NCBI RefSeq assembly: GCF_029691405.1
Contig: NZ_CP121467.1
Location: 558,001 to 622,000 of the forward strand
Direction of reading: 5' to 3'
Origin: Streptococcus sp. D7B5
GTDB lineage: Bacteria; Bacillota; Bacilli; Lactobacillales; Streptococcaceae
DNA: 64,000 nt
In this document: positions 27,024 to 37,036 of the stretch, piece after piece
Position numbering within the stretch: position 1 is the first letter of the stretch
How the letters are laid out: each line of letters opens with the position of its first letter
Notes under the pieces: generated by a model
Database searches by the model: none
What the model was told of the DNA's origin: nothing
What the model saw: the letters and a program-made list of their open reading frames with translations, nothing else
Translations under genes and position numbers: made by a program

Positions 27024-27129
27024 ATTAGTCTCTTTTCTTTGATTTTTAAAGTTATGAATATCACTATTTTAACAGATTTTCAATCAAGCTTCAATTATGT
27101 TTCTCTCTATAAAAATTTCTTTCAAAAAT

Positions 27130-27158
27130 AAAAAAGCAAACCCATAATATGGTTCACT
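27130..27158 (-). terminator. Likely ribF terminator
   Basis: On the minus strand AACCAT-ATT-ATGGGTT forms a short bulged stem and is followed by TGCTTTTTTA, downstream of the ribF stop at 27171. Confidence 0.5.
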
Positions 27159-27170
27159 TTTTTAACTCTT

Positions 27171-28097
27171 CTACTCTCCATCCTTCCAGTTCCGAGCAAT
27201 CTCTTCGTCTTTCTGGAGTTGGTCTACGAGTTCTTCTATGGAGTCAAATTTGACCATATCGCGAACACGGTCCAGCCAGTAGACCATGACTGTCTCACCG
27301 TAAATATCGTCTGAAAAGTCGAAAATATTGACTTCAAAACGTGGTTCTTCTCCATCGAAAGTAACATTTTTCCCAACACTTGCCATGCCACGATATCTCT
27401 GACGTTGCACTTCGATATCGACTACGTAAACACCGTCCGCTGGCATGTAAGTTCGGTCTCTTAGGACCAGATTGGCTGTTGGATAACCAATAGTCCGCCC
27501 ACGAGCATTTCCATGAACGACCATTCCACGAGATGGGAGCGGAGTGCCGAGCAGATGCTTGACTTCCTTTACATCTCCATCAAGAATTGCCTGACGAATC
27601 CGTGTAGAACTAATCTTGCCCTTTTCATCCTCAACTGGAGGAACAATGATGATCTCTCCATCAAAATAGTCCTTCAGGTCATCCGCAGTTTTCTTATCTG
27701 AGCCAAAGGTATAGTCAAATCCTGCTACAATAATCGCTGGTTTTAAAGCTCGAACATAGGTATCAAAGAATTCTTGACCCGTTAGACTAGCAAATTTGCT
27801 ACTAAAGTCAAGTAGGAAAAGAGCCTCTACTCCGTGCCACTTCATCTTGTGCTCTCGTTCCTCATGATTGACGATGTGAAGCATGAGTTCAGGTTGGTAA
27901 GGTTGTAAGGCAAGTTTTGGCGACTCTGTAAAGGTCATCACGACAACTGGCAGATAGTCCTTCATTGAAGCCTTACTGGCCACTTCAAAGAGTTTCTGAT
28001 GCCCCTTGTGGATGCCATCAAAATAACCTAGTACAAGGACTGTATTACCTGGTACTGCAATATCTTTTTCGTTCTTAATAGGTACTGTTGTAATCAT
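27171..28097 (-). CDS. ribF: Bifunctional riboflavin kinase / FMN adenylyltransferase
   Basis: RibF converts riboflavin to FMN and then FAD. The 308-residue protein has the adenylyltransferase half (about 1-180) with the nucleotidyl motif GYFDGIHKGHQKL (near 28-40) and SSTRIRQAI, and the flavokinase half (about 185-305) with GNARGRTIGYPTANL. No FMN riboswitch is visible upstream. The -10 lies exactly 6 bases before the ATG and there is no ribosome binding site, so a leaderless mRNA is predicted. Confidence 0.96.
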   Translation of the reverse strand: MITTVPIKNEKDIAVPGNTVLVLGYFDGIHKGHQKLFEVASKASMKDYLPVVVMTFTESPKLALQPYQPELMLHIVNHEEREHKMKWHGVEALFLLDFSSKFASLTGQEFFDTYVRALKPAIIVAGFDYTFGSDKKTADDLKDYFDGEIIIVPPVEDEKGKISSTRIRQAILDGDVKEVKHLLGTPLPSRGMVVHGNARGRTIGYPTANLVLRDRTYMPADGVYVVDIEVQRQRYRGMASVGKNVTFDGEEPRFEVNIFDFSDDIYGETVMVYWLDRVRDMVKFDSIEELVDQLQKDEEIARNWKDGE

Positions 28098-28103
28098 GAA
28101 ACT

Positions 28104-28112
28104 ATTATATCA
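28104..28112 (-). promoter_or_regulatory. ribF extended -10 promoter, predicted leaderless
   Basis: Minus-strand TGATATAAT, then AGTTTC, then ATG (28097). The -35 region is poor, as is usual with extended -10 promoters. Confidence 0.6.
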
Positions 28113-28198
28113 TAGAGAAAGTCTTTTCGCTAAGAGGAAATCCCAAATGTCGTTTTTTGCGCCTGAACTGACCTTAAGAGAAAATGTAGCACTTTAGT

Positions 28199-28229
28199 TT
28201 TAAAAATAGCACCTCCTAAGAGATGCTAT
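28199..28229 (-). terminator. Terminator after smc
   Basis: The 10-bp stem ATAGCACCTC (28206-28215) / GAGATGCTAT (28220-28229) has a 4-base loop and one wobble. A T run follows on the minus strand. Confidence 0.85.
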
Positions 28230-28239
28230 CATTTAGTAA

Positions 28240-31200
28240 CTAGTCTACTGTTTCTTCTAAATCTTTTAACTTAACCGAAACAATCTTAGACACACCTGAT
28301 TCTTGCATGGTAACTCCATAGATAGAATCCGCTGCCGCCATCGTTCCCTTACGGTGGGTCACGACGATAAACTGACTATCCTTATCAAAGCGGTTGAGGT
28401 AATCCCCAAAACGTTTAACATTGGCTTCGTCCAGCGCCGCTTCTACCTCGTCCAAGATGACGAAAGGAATGGTCTTAACTCGGATGATTGAGAAGAGCAG
28501 AGCCAGAGCTGATAGGGCTTTTTCCCCACCACTCATAAGGTTGAGAGATTGGATTTTCTTACCTGGTGGTTGAACAGAAATCTCCACACCAGCTGTTAAA
28601 AGATCACCCTCAGTCAATATCAAGTCTGCCTGACCACCGCCAAACATCTGTTTAAAGGTCACTTTAAAGGACTCACGAATAGCCTCAAAGGTTGATTTAA
28701 AGCGTTCCTTAACCTCATCATTCATCTCTGTGATGGTCTCAAGAAGCAAGTTTTTCGCAGACAAAATATCATCTCGTTGGCTATTTAGGAAATCCAAACG
28801 ATTGTGGACTTCTTCGTACTGTTCAATAGCATCCAAATTGACTGGACCGAGTGAGCGAATAGCCTTCTCAAGATCCTTAACCTCTTGCTCTGCCAGATTG
28901 AGGTCTTCCAACTCATGCGCTTTTTCTAGAGCCTCAGTGTAGCTGATCTGGTACTGGTCAGTTAATTGAGCTTGTAGATAGCGCAAGCGTTCGCTGACCT
29001 TTTCTTTCTTGGCTTCAGCACGTGTTTGTTTGCGAATCCACTCTTCGTTCTGCTGGCGAGCCTGATCCAAATGGCTGGCAATATCATCCAGTTGACCCTC
29101 GATATCATCCAATTCAAACTGCTTGCGAATCAGACCTTGTTGAAGATTGGCTTTCTGAGTTTTGGCCTCTTCCACCTGCTGACTTAGCAAATCCGTATCC
29201 ACTTTCTCAAGATTATCAACCTTTTCTTGGAGAAGGCGCTGAATTTCCTCTTGTTCGAGATCCAGATTATCCAATTCCTTACTTAGTCGTTCAATATCAG
29301 TCACTTCATACCGCTTTTGTCCTTGCAGTTCTGACTTAAGCAAGCGTGCTTGCGCTACTTGTTCCTGCAAGTTTTGATAACGTTCTTGAATAGCGTTTTT
29401 GTTAGACTTAATCTCTTCAATCTCAGCTTCCAGATTTTGCTTTTCACTGGCGATAGTTGCAAGGCGCTCTTGGCATTTTTCCTTGTCCGCTTGCCAATCT
29501 CCTTCAGATAGGCGATTTAATTCCTCTTCTTGAAGTTTCCAAAGCGTTTCCAGTTCTTCGACCTGCTGATTGGTTTGTTGATAAGCGAGGTACAAACCTT
29601 GCTCCTGAATACGAGCTTGCTCACCCTGAGATTTGATGGCTTCTAATCTTTCTGCCAATACCGCCATCTCATCTTGCAATATCTTCAAACTTTCTTCTTC
29701 TGATCGCAAACTAGCTTCTTCTTCAGCAATTTCTTTTTGTAATTGCTCCAGCTCTGGCTTGATGAAAATACTATTGTTTTGACGATTAGCACCACCCGCG
29801 TAGGAACCACCTGTACGCAATTCGGTACCATCAAGCGTCACCATGCGAACCTGATAACGAACTTGGCGAGCTGCCGTACGCGCATGTTCTACGGTGTCAA
29901 AGATAGCCGTCGTAGCTAGCAAATTCTTAAAAATGGCTTCTAATCTCTTGTCAAACGACACCAACTCATCAGCCATACCAAGGAAGCCTGGACTTGCTGC
30001 GATAGCATCTTGATTCTGACTAGAAATCGTACGAGCCTTGATAGTCGTCAGTGGAAGAAAGGTTGCACGACCAGCTCTGTTACGTTTGAGGAAATCAATC
30101 GCCTTGGTTGCCGCATTTTCATCTTCTACGATGATATGCTGACTGCTAGCTCCAAGCGCAATCTCTAGGGCAGTTTGATAATGCACATCAAAGGTCAAAT
30201 GTTCACTGACTGCACCAATGATCCCACCAAGACGGGCTTTTTCTTGAAGAACACTCTTAACACCCGCATAAAAATTACTATGATTTCTTAGGATGTTTTT
30301 CAAACTCTGGGCTCTAGCCTGCTTGTTTTTGAGACTGTCTAGACAATCAAAGAGTTGGCTCTGCTGGGCTTGGTAAGAAACTTTCTGCTCCTCTTGTTCC
30401 TTGGCACTAGCTTGGTAGTCAGCCAATAATTTCTGAACTTTCTCCTTGGCAGTTTCAAGCTCAGCCTGTTGTTGACTGGCCTTCTCTTTAGCTGTAGCCA
30501 GTTGTTCTTTCAGTTTCTCAAGTTGATCTGCTTGTTTTTGAGATAACTGACGGCTGTTCTCTAGTTCATTCTCGATGCGGGTCAACTGGTTTGAGACATC
30601 CGCTTCTTCTTGTAAAAGAGCCACAAAACGTTCACGCAAGAGCTCAATCATTTGGTCAGGATCATCTGAAAATGCCAACAACTCCGCTTCTAAACGATTG
30701 AGTTCCTTGTTGTTTTCAGCTAGACTTTCCTCTAACTGTTCCAAATTCCCTTCTTTTTCAGCCTTTTCCTTACTTAGAGCCTGTCTCTTATCTTCCAAAG
30801 TCGTCAAACGGGCTTGTGCTTCTTGTTGATTAAGGGCAACTTGCTCGGATTCCAGTTTTGATAGGGCTAGTTTTCGCTCTAAGTCACTGATTAGACTGGT
30901 CAAATCCATCAAACTTCCTTGATCCTTGGCCATTTCAGCTTGGAGATCCTGGCGTTTCTTTTTAAGAGTTTGATTTTCCCATTCTAACTCTTCACGTTTT
31001 TGGTAATAACTGGTCAAGAGTTCCTGAACTTGCGTTAGCTCTTCTTCTGTCAGCTCTAGTTCGGCCTTATTTTCCTTGATTTGAGCAACCAGTACATCCA
31101 AGTAAATCGCCTTGCGTTGACCATCCAAGTTAAGAAACTTACGAGCATTTTCAGCTTGTTTTGCAAGGGGCTTGATTTGATTATCCAACTCGAAGATAAT

Positions 31201-31779
31201 GTCTTCTAAGCGGTCGAGATTGTCTTGAGTTTGTTGCAGTTTGCTTTCTGTTTCTTTTCGACGAGTCTTGTATTTTAAAACCCCAGCAGCTTCTTCAAAA
31301 ATAGCTCGGCGTTCTTCGGGCTTGGAGTTAAAAATTTCCTCAACCTTCCCTTGAGAAATGATAGAGAATGAATCCCGTCCCAAACCTGTATCCAAGAAAA
31401 GGTCGTGCACATCACGCAAGCGAACTTTTTTGCCATCAATCCGATACTCGCTATCACCACTACGATAGATATGGCGTTCTACCTTAATAACTTGCCCCGC
31501 ATCCTTGATAAAGCCATCTTCATTGTCCAAGGTCACGATAACAGAGGCATAATTGAGCGGTTTACGACTTTCAGTCCCAGCAAAGATAACGTCAGGCATC
31601 TTGCCACCACGAAGACTCTTGACACTGGACTCTCCCAAGGCCCATCGCAGACTTTCTGTGATGTTTGATTTCCCAGAACCATTGGGCCCAACGACAGCTG
31701 TCACACCTTGGTCAAAGACGACCTTGGTCTTGTCAGCAAAGGACTTGAATCCCTGAATCTCAATCTCCTTTAAATACAT
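28240..31779 (-). CDS. smc: Chromosome segregation protein SMC
   Basis: SMC is the ATP-driven ring core of the bacterial condensin that organises and segregates the chromosome together with ScpA and ScpB. The 1179-residue protein has the N-terminal ATPase half with GPNGSGKSN (near 32), a long coiled coil rich in Glu, Lys and Gln, the hinge (about 505-670), a second coil, and the C-terminal [15 protein letters not shown]-type signature and [12 protein letters not shown] Walker B. It overlaps rnc by 10 bases, a common streptococcal pair. Confidence 0.98.
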   Translation of the reverse strand: MYLKEIEIQGFKSFADKTKVVFDQGVTAVVGPNGSGKSNITESLRWALGESSVKSLRGGKMPDVIFAGTESRKPLNYASVIVTLDNEDGFIKDAGQVIKVERHIYRSGDSEYRIDGKKVRLRDVHDLFLDTGLGRDSFSIISQGKVEEIFNSKPEERRAIFEEAAGVLKYKTRRKETESKLQQTQDNLDRLEDIIFELDNQIKPLAKQAENARKFLNLDGQRKAIYLDVLVAQIKENKAELELTEEELTQVQELLTSYYQKREELEWENQTLKKKRQDLQAEMAKDQGSLMDLTSLISDLERKLALSKLESEQVALNQQEAQARLTTLEDKRQALSKEKAEKEGNLEQLEESLAENNKELNRLEAELLAFSDDPDQMIELLRERFVALLQEEADVSNQLTRIENELENSRQLSQKQADQLEKLKEQLATAKEKASQQQAELETAKEKVQKLLADYQASAKEQEEQKVSYQAQQSQLFDCLDSLKNKQARAQSLKNILRNHSNFYAGVKSVLQEKARLGGIIGAVSEHLTFDVHYQTALEIALGASSQHIIVEDENAATKAIDFLKRNRAGRATFLPLTTIKARTISSQNQDAIAASPGFLGMADELVSFDKRLEAIFKNLLATTAIFDTVEHARTAARQVRYQVRMVTLDGTELRTGGSYAGGANRQNNSIFIKPELEQLQKEIAEEEASLRSEEESLKILQDEMAVLAERLEAIKSQGEQARIQEQGLYLAYQQTNQQVEELETLWKLQEEELNRLSEGDWQADKEKCQERLATIASEKQNLEAEIEEIKSNKNAIQERYQNLQEQVAQARLLKSELQGQKRYEVTDIERLSKELDNLDLEQEEIQRLLQEKVDNLEKVDTDLLSQQVEEAKTQKANLQQGLIRKQFELDDIEGQLDDIASHLDQARQQNEEWIRKQTRAEAKKEKVSERLRYLQAQLTDQYQISYTEALEKAHELEDLNLAEQEVKDLEKAIRSLGPVNLDAIEQYEEVHNRLDFLNSQRDDILSAKNLLLETITEMNDEVKERFKSTFEAIRESFKVTFKQMFGGGQADLILTEGDLLTAGVEISVQPPGKKIQSLNLMSGGEKALSALALLFSIIRVKTIPFVILDEVEAALDEANVKRFGDYLNRFDKDSQFIVVTHRKGTMAAADSIYGVTMQESGVSKIVSVKLKDLEETVD

Positions 31780-32468
31780 GAATCCAGCCCTTTCTCAACT
31801 GCATTTTTGGCGGCCTCTTGTTCTGCCAATTTTTTAGAACGGCCTTGACCTTTTCCGATACTCTTGCCCTCAACCAGAACTTCTACATCAAAAACCTTAT
31901 CATGAGCAGGTCCCGTTTCAGAGGTCACCTGGTAGCGAATATCCACATCTCCATTGACCTGGAGTAACTCTTGAAGGTGCGTCTTGTAATCCTTAATCAT
32001 TTCAAAGTCACCTGCTTCAACCTTGGGAATCATGACCTGATAGATGAACTCTTTTACTCTAGCAACATCCTTGTCCAAAAGCAATGCTCCCAAAAAGGCT
32101 TCAAAGGCATCTCCAAGAATGGTGTCACGGTTGCGCCCACCAGACTTTTCTTCTCCTTTTCCTAGCTTGATAAACTGATCAAACTGGCAATCACGCGCAA
32201 AACCAGCCAAACTCTCCTCACGGACAATCATAGCACGGAGTTTAGACAAATCTCCCTCTGGTTTCTTGGGATATTTTTTATACAGATATTCTGAAATCAA
32301 TAATTGCAGAACAGCGTCTCCTAAAAATTCCAAGCGCTCATTGTGTGAAATTTTTAAGAGGCGGTGCTCATTAGCATAACTCGTATGAGTAAAGGCAGTT
32401 TCTAGTAGCTTTTTATCTGCAAATTCGATTGCAAAACGCTTCTTTAGTACAGTTTGTAATTCTTTCAT
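31770..32468 (-). CDS. rnc: Ribonuclease III
   Basis: RNase III cuts double-stranded RNA, including the rRNA precursor. The 232-residue protein has the catalytic signature [20 protein letters not shown] (near 42) with metal ligands Glu and Asp, [11 protein letters not shown] near 120, and a C-terminal dsRNA-binding domain (about 155-228, ending [20 protein letters not shown]). RBS AGGTTGG. It is first in the rnc-smc operon. Confidence 0.97.
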   Translation of the reverse strand: MKELQTVLKKRFAIEFADKKLLETAFTHTSYANEHRLLKISHNERLEFLGDAVLQLLISEYLYKKYPKKPEGDLSKLRAMIVREESLAGFARDCQFDQFIKLGKGEEKSGGRNRDTILGDAFEAFLGALLLDKDVARVKEFIYQVMIPKVEAGDFEMIKDYKTHLQELLQVNGDVDIRYQVTSETGPAHDKVFDVEVLVEGKSIGKGQGRSKKLAEQEAAKNAVEKGLDSCI

Positions 32469-32599
32469 ACCAACCTCTTTCTAACTGATAACAGTCCCTT
32501 TTATTATATCAAAAAAAGCCCCCTGAGTCACTTTAAAACGGGACTAGAGGGGATTTGAGCATTTTTTAGAAGACAATTTTCAATTTTAGGGACAGTATA

Positions 32600-32625
32600 A
32601 AGAAAAAAGCCTTATTTAAGGCTTT
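32600..32625 (-). terminator. Terminator after tRNA-Arg
   Basis: The 8-bp stem AAAGCCTT (32606-32613) / AAGGCTTT (32618-32625) is followed on the minus strand by a T run. It lies just past the tRNA 3' end. Confidence 0.85.
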
Positions 32626-32640
32626 CTTAGGCTATTTACA

Positions 32641-32712
32641 TCCACCCTGAGGGAATCGAACCCCCATCTCAAGAACCGGAATCTTACGTGATATCCATTA
32701 CACTAAGGGTGG
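32641..32712 (-). tRNA. tRNA-Arg (anticodon CCG)
   Basis: A 72-base cloverleaf can be drawn: acceptor CCACCCT/AGGGTGG with discriminator A, anticodon stem TAAGA/TCTTG around loop TTCCGGT (anticodon CCG, reading CGG), and T arm GGGGG-TTCGATT-CCCTC. The 3' CCA is not encoded. It is the only tRNA in the window, and it is not next to a recognisable integrase. Confidence 0.93.
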
Positions 32713-32779
32713 AAACTTGTCTTATTATAACAGAAATTTGCTCTAATAACAAGTTTTTTATGGGTGGACTATCCATCCA

Positions 32780-33766
32780 TTAGTGGGATGCATCCCCATT
32801 CCAGATAGAGTTTTTCACGATAACATAATCAACGTGTTTGAGGTCAGCAACCTTGCGTCCACCTGCGTAGGAAATAGCACTTTGCAAGTCCTGCTCCATC
32901 TCAGTAAGGGTGTCTTGCAAATGTCCTTTAGCAGGCAGTAAGATGCGTTTGCCTTCCACATTTTTGTAAGCGCCTTTTTGATACTGTGAAGCTGAACCAT
33001 AGTATTCTTTGAACTGTTCCCCATCAACTTCGATCGTTTTCCCTGGGCTTTCGATATGTCCTGCAAATAGGGAACCGATCATGACCATGCTGGCACCGAA
33101 ACGGATAGACTTGGCTATATCACCATGAGTACGAATCCCACCATCAGCAATGATTGGTTTACGCGCAGCCTTAGCACACCAACGTAGGGCAGCCAATTGC
33201 CAGCCACCTGTACCAAAACCAGTCTTGACTTTGGTGATACAAACCTTACCAGGACCGATTCCAACCTTAGTAGCATCCGCACCGGCATTTTCCAATTCAC
33301 GAACAGCTTCTGGTGTCCCCACATTGCCAGCAATGACAAAAGTATCTGGCAATTCTTTCTTGATGTGTTGAATCATAGAAATCACGCTATCCGCATGACC
33401 ATGAGCAATATCAATCGTGATATACTCAGGAGCATCAGCCTTGAGTTGGCTAACAAAATCATACTCGTAATCCTTGACACCGACAGAAATGGAAGCAATG
33501 AGGCCTTGGTCGTGCATGCGTTTGATAAAAGGAATGCGCCCCGCTTCATCAAAACGGTGCATAATGTAGAAGTATCCGCCTTTAGCCAGTTGCTCTGCAA
33601 CATTCTCATCCAAAATCGTCTGCATATTGGCTGGAACAACAGGTAGTTTGAAAGTGTGATTTCCAAGTGTGACACTCGTGTCTGCTTCTGCACGGCTTTT
33701 AATGACACATTTGTTTGGGATCAACTGAATATCTTCGTAATCAAAAATTGGAAATTCATTTAACAT
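32780..33766 (-). CDS. guaC: GMP reductase
   Basis: GuaC reduces GMP to IMP with NADPH in purine salvage. The 328-residue TIM barrel of the IMPDH/GMPR family has the [10 protein letters not shown] catalytic Cys loop (near 173-182), [15 protein letters not shown] and a K-rich end. The absence of the CBS domains of IMPDH and the short length fit GMPR. Its strong promoter lies 70-100 bases upstream, leaving a leader of about 71 bases with a small GNRA-type hairpin. Confidence 0.95.
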   Translation of the reverse strand: MLNEFPIFDYEDIQLIPNKCVIKSRAEADTSVTLGNHTFKLPVVPANMQTILDENVAEQLAKGGYFYIMHRFDEAGRIPFIKRMHDQGLIASISVGVKDYEYDFVSQLKADAPEYITIDIAHGHADSVISMIQHIKKELPDTFVIAGNVGTPEAVRELENAGADATKVGIGPGKVCITKVKTGFGTGGWQLAALRWCAKAARKPIIADGGIRTHGDIAKSIRFGASMVMIGSLFAGHIESPGKTIEVDGEQFKEYYGSASQYQKGAYKNVEGKRILLPAKGHLQDTLTEMEQDLQSAISYAGGRKVADLKHVDYVIVKNSIWNGDASH

Positions 33767-33843
33767 ATCGATGTCTCGTTTCTTTTGTAATGACCTACCT
33801 ATGCTTGCGCATCCCTACGCCTTTTGCAACGTTTCCTTAATTT

Positions 33844-33872
33844 ATTATAAACAAAAGTACAGTTTTTGTCAA
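33844..33872 (-). promoter_or_regulatory. guaC promoter
   Basis: On the minus strand -35 TTGACA (33872-33867), 17-base spacer and -10 TATAAT (33849-33844), both perfect. Start predicted near 33837. Confidence 0.88.
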
Positions 33873-33923
33873 ATAGTTTCATTTATAAAAGAATATTGTT
33901 CGGGAATTGCTTATATAAATATC

Positions 33924-33953
33924 AAAAAAGTGAAGAGATTATTTTCTCCCCAC
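33924..33953 (-). terminator. Terminator overlapping the end of the mcrC-like gene
   Basis: On the minus strand GTGGGGAGA (33953-33945) pairs with TCTCTTCAC (33938-33930) through two wobbles, followed by TTTTTT. The left arm includes the last codons of the gene. Confidence 0.65.
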
Positions 33954-35246
33954 TTCTTCATCAATAATCGCTTTAAAAATTTCTGCGGAGTTTTCCATCA
34001 TTTTACAAAATGCACTATAGGATGAGGCATTCTGAGGGATTTGGATAGACCACTTCTTCAATTGAACTCCATAGCCAGCTAGTTTTCCTATTTCACTATT
34101 TACTGACTGCTCCATACTAGGGAAAATCAGTCCAGCTTTCTCAGCTTTTAAAATATAAGAATAGGAAATCAGCTGGAACAAGTCCTCGCGGTTAATTCCT
34201 TTTTCAGTGAACTCCAGTTTTTTATATTTTGCATCTAGAACTATCTTTCGTTCTCTGTCATAAAAATCTGGATATACCTTTCGTTTCCCAACAGAAAATA
34301 CTGAAATTCCGTTCGTCTTATCTTTATTTCGTGGATGAATGAAACCTTTTGGCAACAAGGTATGAACATACTCTTCCCAAAGCCAGGCAACATCAAAGAG
34401 AATACCATGGATTTTTTGCTCTTGATATCCTAACCCATGCTTCTCTCTATTTAGAATCATCAGGCAAAGCTCTTGCAACTTTCTGTACTCTCTGAAGTAT
34501 GCGTGTCGGATGGATTTCGTTTTATTCATTCTGATAATCTTAGCACGATCAGCGAGTTTATAAGATTGGGTTACTCGCACGATTTCTGCCATATTTTCAC
34601 GATTACTATCGAGTAGTGCTCCAAAACTTTTTTGAATCTTTATGTACTCAATCGTATGCCGAATCAACTGCATGAGTGGATTATCATAGGTAAATTCCCT
34701 AGTAGTATAGGCAATATTTCCCATAAAAGGGAGATTTTTTTTCAGATGATTTCCAACATCTAGTACCCCCTTTACATGACTATCGTTATGGAAAAATCGC
34801 TGGTATTCCTTATAAAGACCTTTTCTGAGAGCAGCTTGCAGATACTTGGGAAAGAGGTAAACCAAGAGTTGATAGAGTTTATCTTCAGGAGATAGACCGA
34901 CATCTAAACTAGTCAGATTGATATTGAGAACCTTTTGTAAAAGATAATGCAAAAAGTGGTCATTATATTCATCAGAAAAACGAGAGGAAATCGTTAATCT
35001 TTCCTGACCACAGCCCAGAAAACCAATCACATTCCCAGTCTTAATTTCCTGATTGAACGTTTCAAAGATTTTTTGATCCCTTTCTAAGTCAGAAGAATTC
35101 TTTAAATCATTTGGGAAAATAAAGATACTGTCCTCTATAGAAAGGTTATCCAGTGTTCTATCAAGAAGGGCTTGACTTAGTTTGGGAAATTCTGCGACAA
35201 AATCTTCTCTAGCAATTTTATAATGATTATCAGTTATCCGCATCAT
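33939..35246 (-). CDS. mcrC: McrC-like nuclease subunit of a modification-dependent restriction system
   Basis: McrC partners McrB and supplies the DNA-cutting PD-(D/E)xK nuclease. The 435-residue protein has an N-terminal helical part, the McrC middle region, and the nuclease core YPDFYDRERKIVLDAKYK near residue 330, where Asp and the D-A-K pattern are the expected catalytic residues. The start is uncertain (GTG at 35252, ATG at 35246 or 35243); all overlap the end of the AAA+ gene by 14-23 bases. A terminator follows. Confident family, specificity unknown. Confidence 0.88.
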   Translation of the reverse strand: MMRITDNHYKIAREDFVAEFPKLSQALLDRTLDNLSIEDSIFIFPNDLKNSSDLERDQKIFETFNQEIKTGNVIGFLGCGQERLTISSRFSDEYNDHFLHYLLQKVLNINLTSLDVGLSPEDKLYQLLVYLFPKYLQAALRKGLYKEYQRFFHNDSHVKGVLDVGNHLKKNLPFMGNIAYTTREFTYDNPLMQLIRHTIEYIKIQKSFGALLDSNRENMAEIVRVTQSYKLADRAKIIRMNKTKSIRHAYFREYRKLQELCLMILNREKHGLGYQEQKIHGILFDVAWLWEEYVHTLLPKGFIHPRNKDKTNGISVFSVGKRKVYPDFYDRERKIVLDAKYKKLEFTEKGINREDLFQLISYSYILKAEKAGLIFPSMEQSVNSEIGKLAGYGVQLKKWSIQIPQNASSYSAFCKMMENSAEIFKAIIDEEVGRK

Positions 35247-36855
35247 TATCACCAGTCTCTTGCTGATTTGTTTGCTCGTTATTTGTCAGATCAAATGCTT
35301 TTTTCAATGTATCCAGAGTTTCGGCCTCCTCATAAGAACCACGTAAGTAATCTTCCAATAGAGGTTTGAGGTAATCAGACCAGAGTAACTCATAGTCAAA
35401 ATCCACATCCTTCAACTTAAGGAAATAACTTGGTCCGATATGATAATGACTGTTTAGCTCCTGAACATTTTCGATAGCAACATTCAAATTCCTTAGTCGA
35501 GTTTTAGCTTCTTCAGCATATTCACCTAGTTTTTCATCAAGTATGTATAGTTGGCTTTCAGCAGTAACTTCAACAAAACGGAAACGACGACGCATAGCAA
35601 AATCAAAGGTGTCCACTGAACGGTCAATATCATTCATAGTTCCGATAATATAGACATTTTCAGGGATATAAAATTTCTCATCAGTTTCATGTAAATTAGC
35701 ATACTGAGTAGAAACACATCCCTCTTCACCACGATAGCCAGGGTCGATAGAGAAAAAGAGTTCACCAAAAATCTTAGAAATCTCCCCACGGTTGATTTCA
35801 TCGATGATGAAGACGAATTTCTTGTCTGTGTCAATCGTTGGAGATACATAATCACATAATCCATAACTTTCTTTCATGTGATCCAAAACAATGTTTTGAT
35901 AAGTTTCGTACTTTAAATTAGTATCTTCACCCTTGTACAAAAGATACACTTTTTCTTTGGTAGCAACAGGAGAATCAAACTTCACATTCCCTTGGCTATT
36001 TAAACTAGCTGGAACAGAACTACGAGGGAAGAAGTATTGTCCTTGCTTTTCATTGATAGCATCCGTTAGCTTAGCCCAAGCTTCATCAAAATTATCTTGA
36101 CCTCCAGTCTTCTGAGCTTCTTTAGCCTTCTGGCAAAACTGCTTAAAAATACCATCTTGCAATTTAAACTCAATAGCTCCATCCCCATTTGATACTGGTC
36201 TTAAACCCTCCACAAAATCCGTATAGTCATAAGATGGGTGAAATTGTACAAAGTCGATTTGGTCTTCGTTGCCATTCGTTAATTCTTTGGCAACTTCTTT
36301 AGCAAGATAAGTTTTTCCTGTGCCAGGAGCACCACGGAGGATGAGGTTTTTGGATTTTTTTAATTTATCTAAATAATCGTTAATATTTTTATTCATAACA
36401 ACTTTCTCTATATTTTTTCTGTATGTACCATTTAGAATGGATTTATATAAATTGATACGTTCTGAATTTCTATCCCAATACACTGTATGTCTGTTTGTGT
36501 TATTACCCATGTTCCATTCACCAATTTTCAACCATTCTACACCAATAGAATGGTTGAACTTTTCTTTTGATGATTCATAATAGTAGGATTTAATTACTTT
36601 TCCGATTCCATAAAATTTTGATATTCCTTTCTTAGCTATCACAATATCGCCAACTTTAATTTTATGTGCAAATTGCCATATAAACTTCTTTTGTTTATCC
36701 CCAGCAGGAAGCTCCCGATAATTGTTATATTTAAATAAATCTGAAATATTATAATTTGAAAAATCAATAGAAAGTTTATTATTTTTTATAAAATCATCCC
36801 ATATACCTTTATGCGTAGGAATCGCAATTAACCAAAAGTTCACTATATTCTCCAT
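35230..36855 (-). CDS. mcrB: McrB-like AAA+ GTPase subunit with PUA/EVE-like recognition domain
   Basis: The motor and recognition subunit of an McrBC-type type IV restriction system that attacks modified (methylated or hydroxymethylated) foreign DNA. Residues 1-130 look like a PUA/EVE-type modified-base reader (FWLIAIPTHKG..., VGDIVIAKKG, GIGKVIKSYYY). The AAA+ core has Walker A GAPGTGKT near 175, Walker B with FIIDEINRGEISKIFGELFF, and MNDIDRS, the variant of the McrB MNTxD signature. The first coding part is strikingly AT-rich. An ATG at 36873 exists, but the one at 36855 has a GGA at proper spacing. Confidence 0.87.
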   Translation of the reverse strand: MENIVNFWLIAIPTHKGIWDDFIKNNKLSIDFSNYNISDLFKYNNYRELPAGDKQKKFIWQFAHKIKVGDIVIAKKGISKFYGIGKVIKSYYYESSKEKFNHSIGVEWLKIGEWNMGNNTNRHTVYWDRNSERINLYKSILNGTYRKNIEKVVMNKNINDYLDKLKKSKNLILRGAPGTGKTYLAKEVAKELTNGNEDQIDFVQFHPSYDYTDFVEGLRPVSNGDGAIEFKLQDGIFKQFCQKAKEAQKTGGQDNFDEAWAKLTDAINEKQGQYFFPRSSVPASLNSQGNVKFDSPVATKEKVYLLYKGEDTNLKYETYQNIVLDHMKESYGLCDYVSPTIDTDKKFVFIIDEINRGEISKIFGELFFSIDPGYRGEEGCVSTQYANLHETDEKFYIPENVYIIGTMNDIDRSVDTFDFAMRRRFRFVEVTAESQLYILDEKLGEYAEEAKTRLRNLNVAIENVQELNSHYHIGPSYFLKLKDVDFDYELLWSDYLKPLLEDYLRGSYEEAETLDTLKKAFDLTNNEQTNQQETGDNDADN

Positions 36856-36983
36856 AAAATTTTTCCATTTCAAAACACAATATTTAATGATAATTCATTT
36901 GACTTTTGCTAAATTATCTTCTAACCACAGTCCACTCCTAGAATATCATATCTATTTAAAAAAGAAAAGAATTTCTAAAGAAA

Positions 36984-37026
36984 AAGCCCAGCGTTAGGAG
37001 CTTCAATGTCTCTTAACACTAGACTT
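36984..37026 (-). terminator. Terminator after the YrdC-domain gene
   Basis: A 16-bp stem (36985-37000 with 37010-37025, with wobbles) and a 9-base loop are followed on the minus strand by CTTTTTC. Confidence 0.8.
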
Positions 37027-37036
37027 CTTTTTTATC

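Noticed and set aside
26796-27131. Plus-strand 111-residue ORF
   Set aside because: Low-complexity Phe/Ile-rich translation with no ribosome binding site; it is opposite to the better small ORF on the minus strand.
28098-28239. FMN riboswitch before ribF
   Set aside because: None of the conserved FMN aptamer segments is present, and the promoter leaves no leader.
29022-29339. 105-residue Pro/Tyr-rich ORF opposite smc
   Set aside because: Its composition comes from reading the smc coiled-coil repeats on the other strand.
32641-32712. tRNA-Arg as an attachment site for a genomic island
   Set aside because: No integrase or repeated tRNA 3' end seen nearby; the McrBC genes begin more than 1 kb away beyond guaC.
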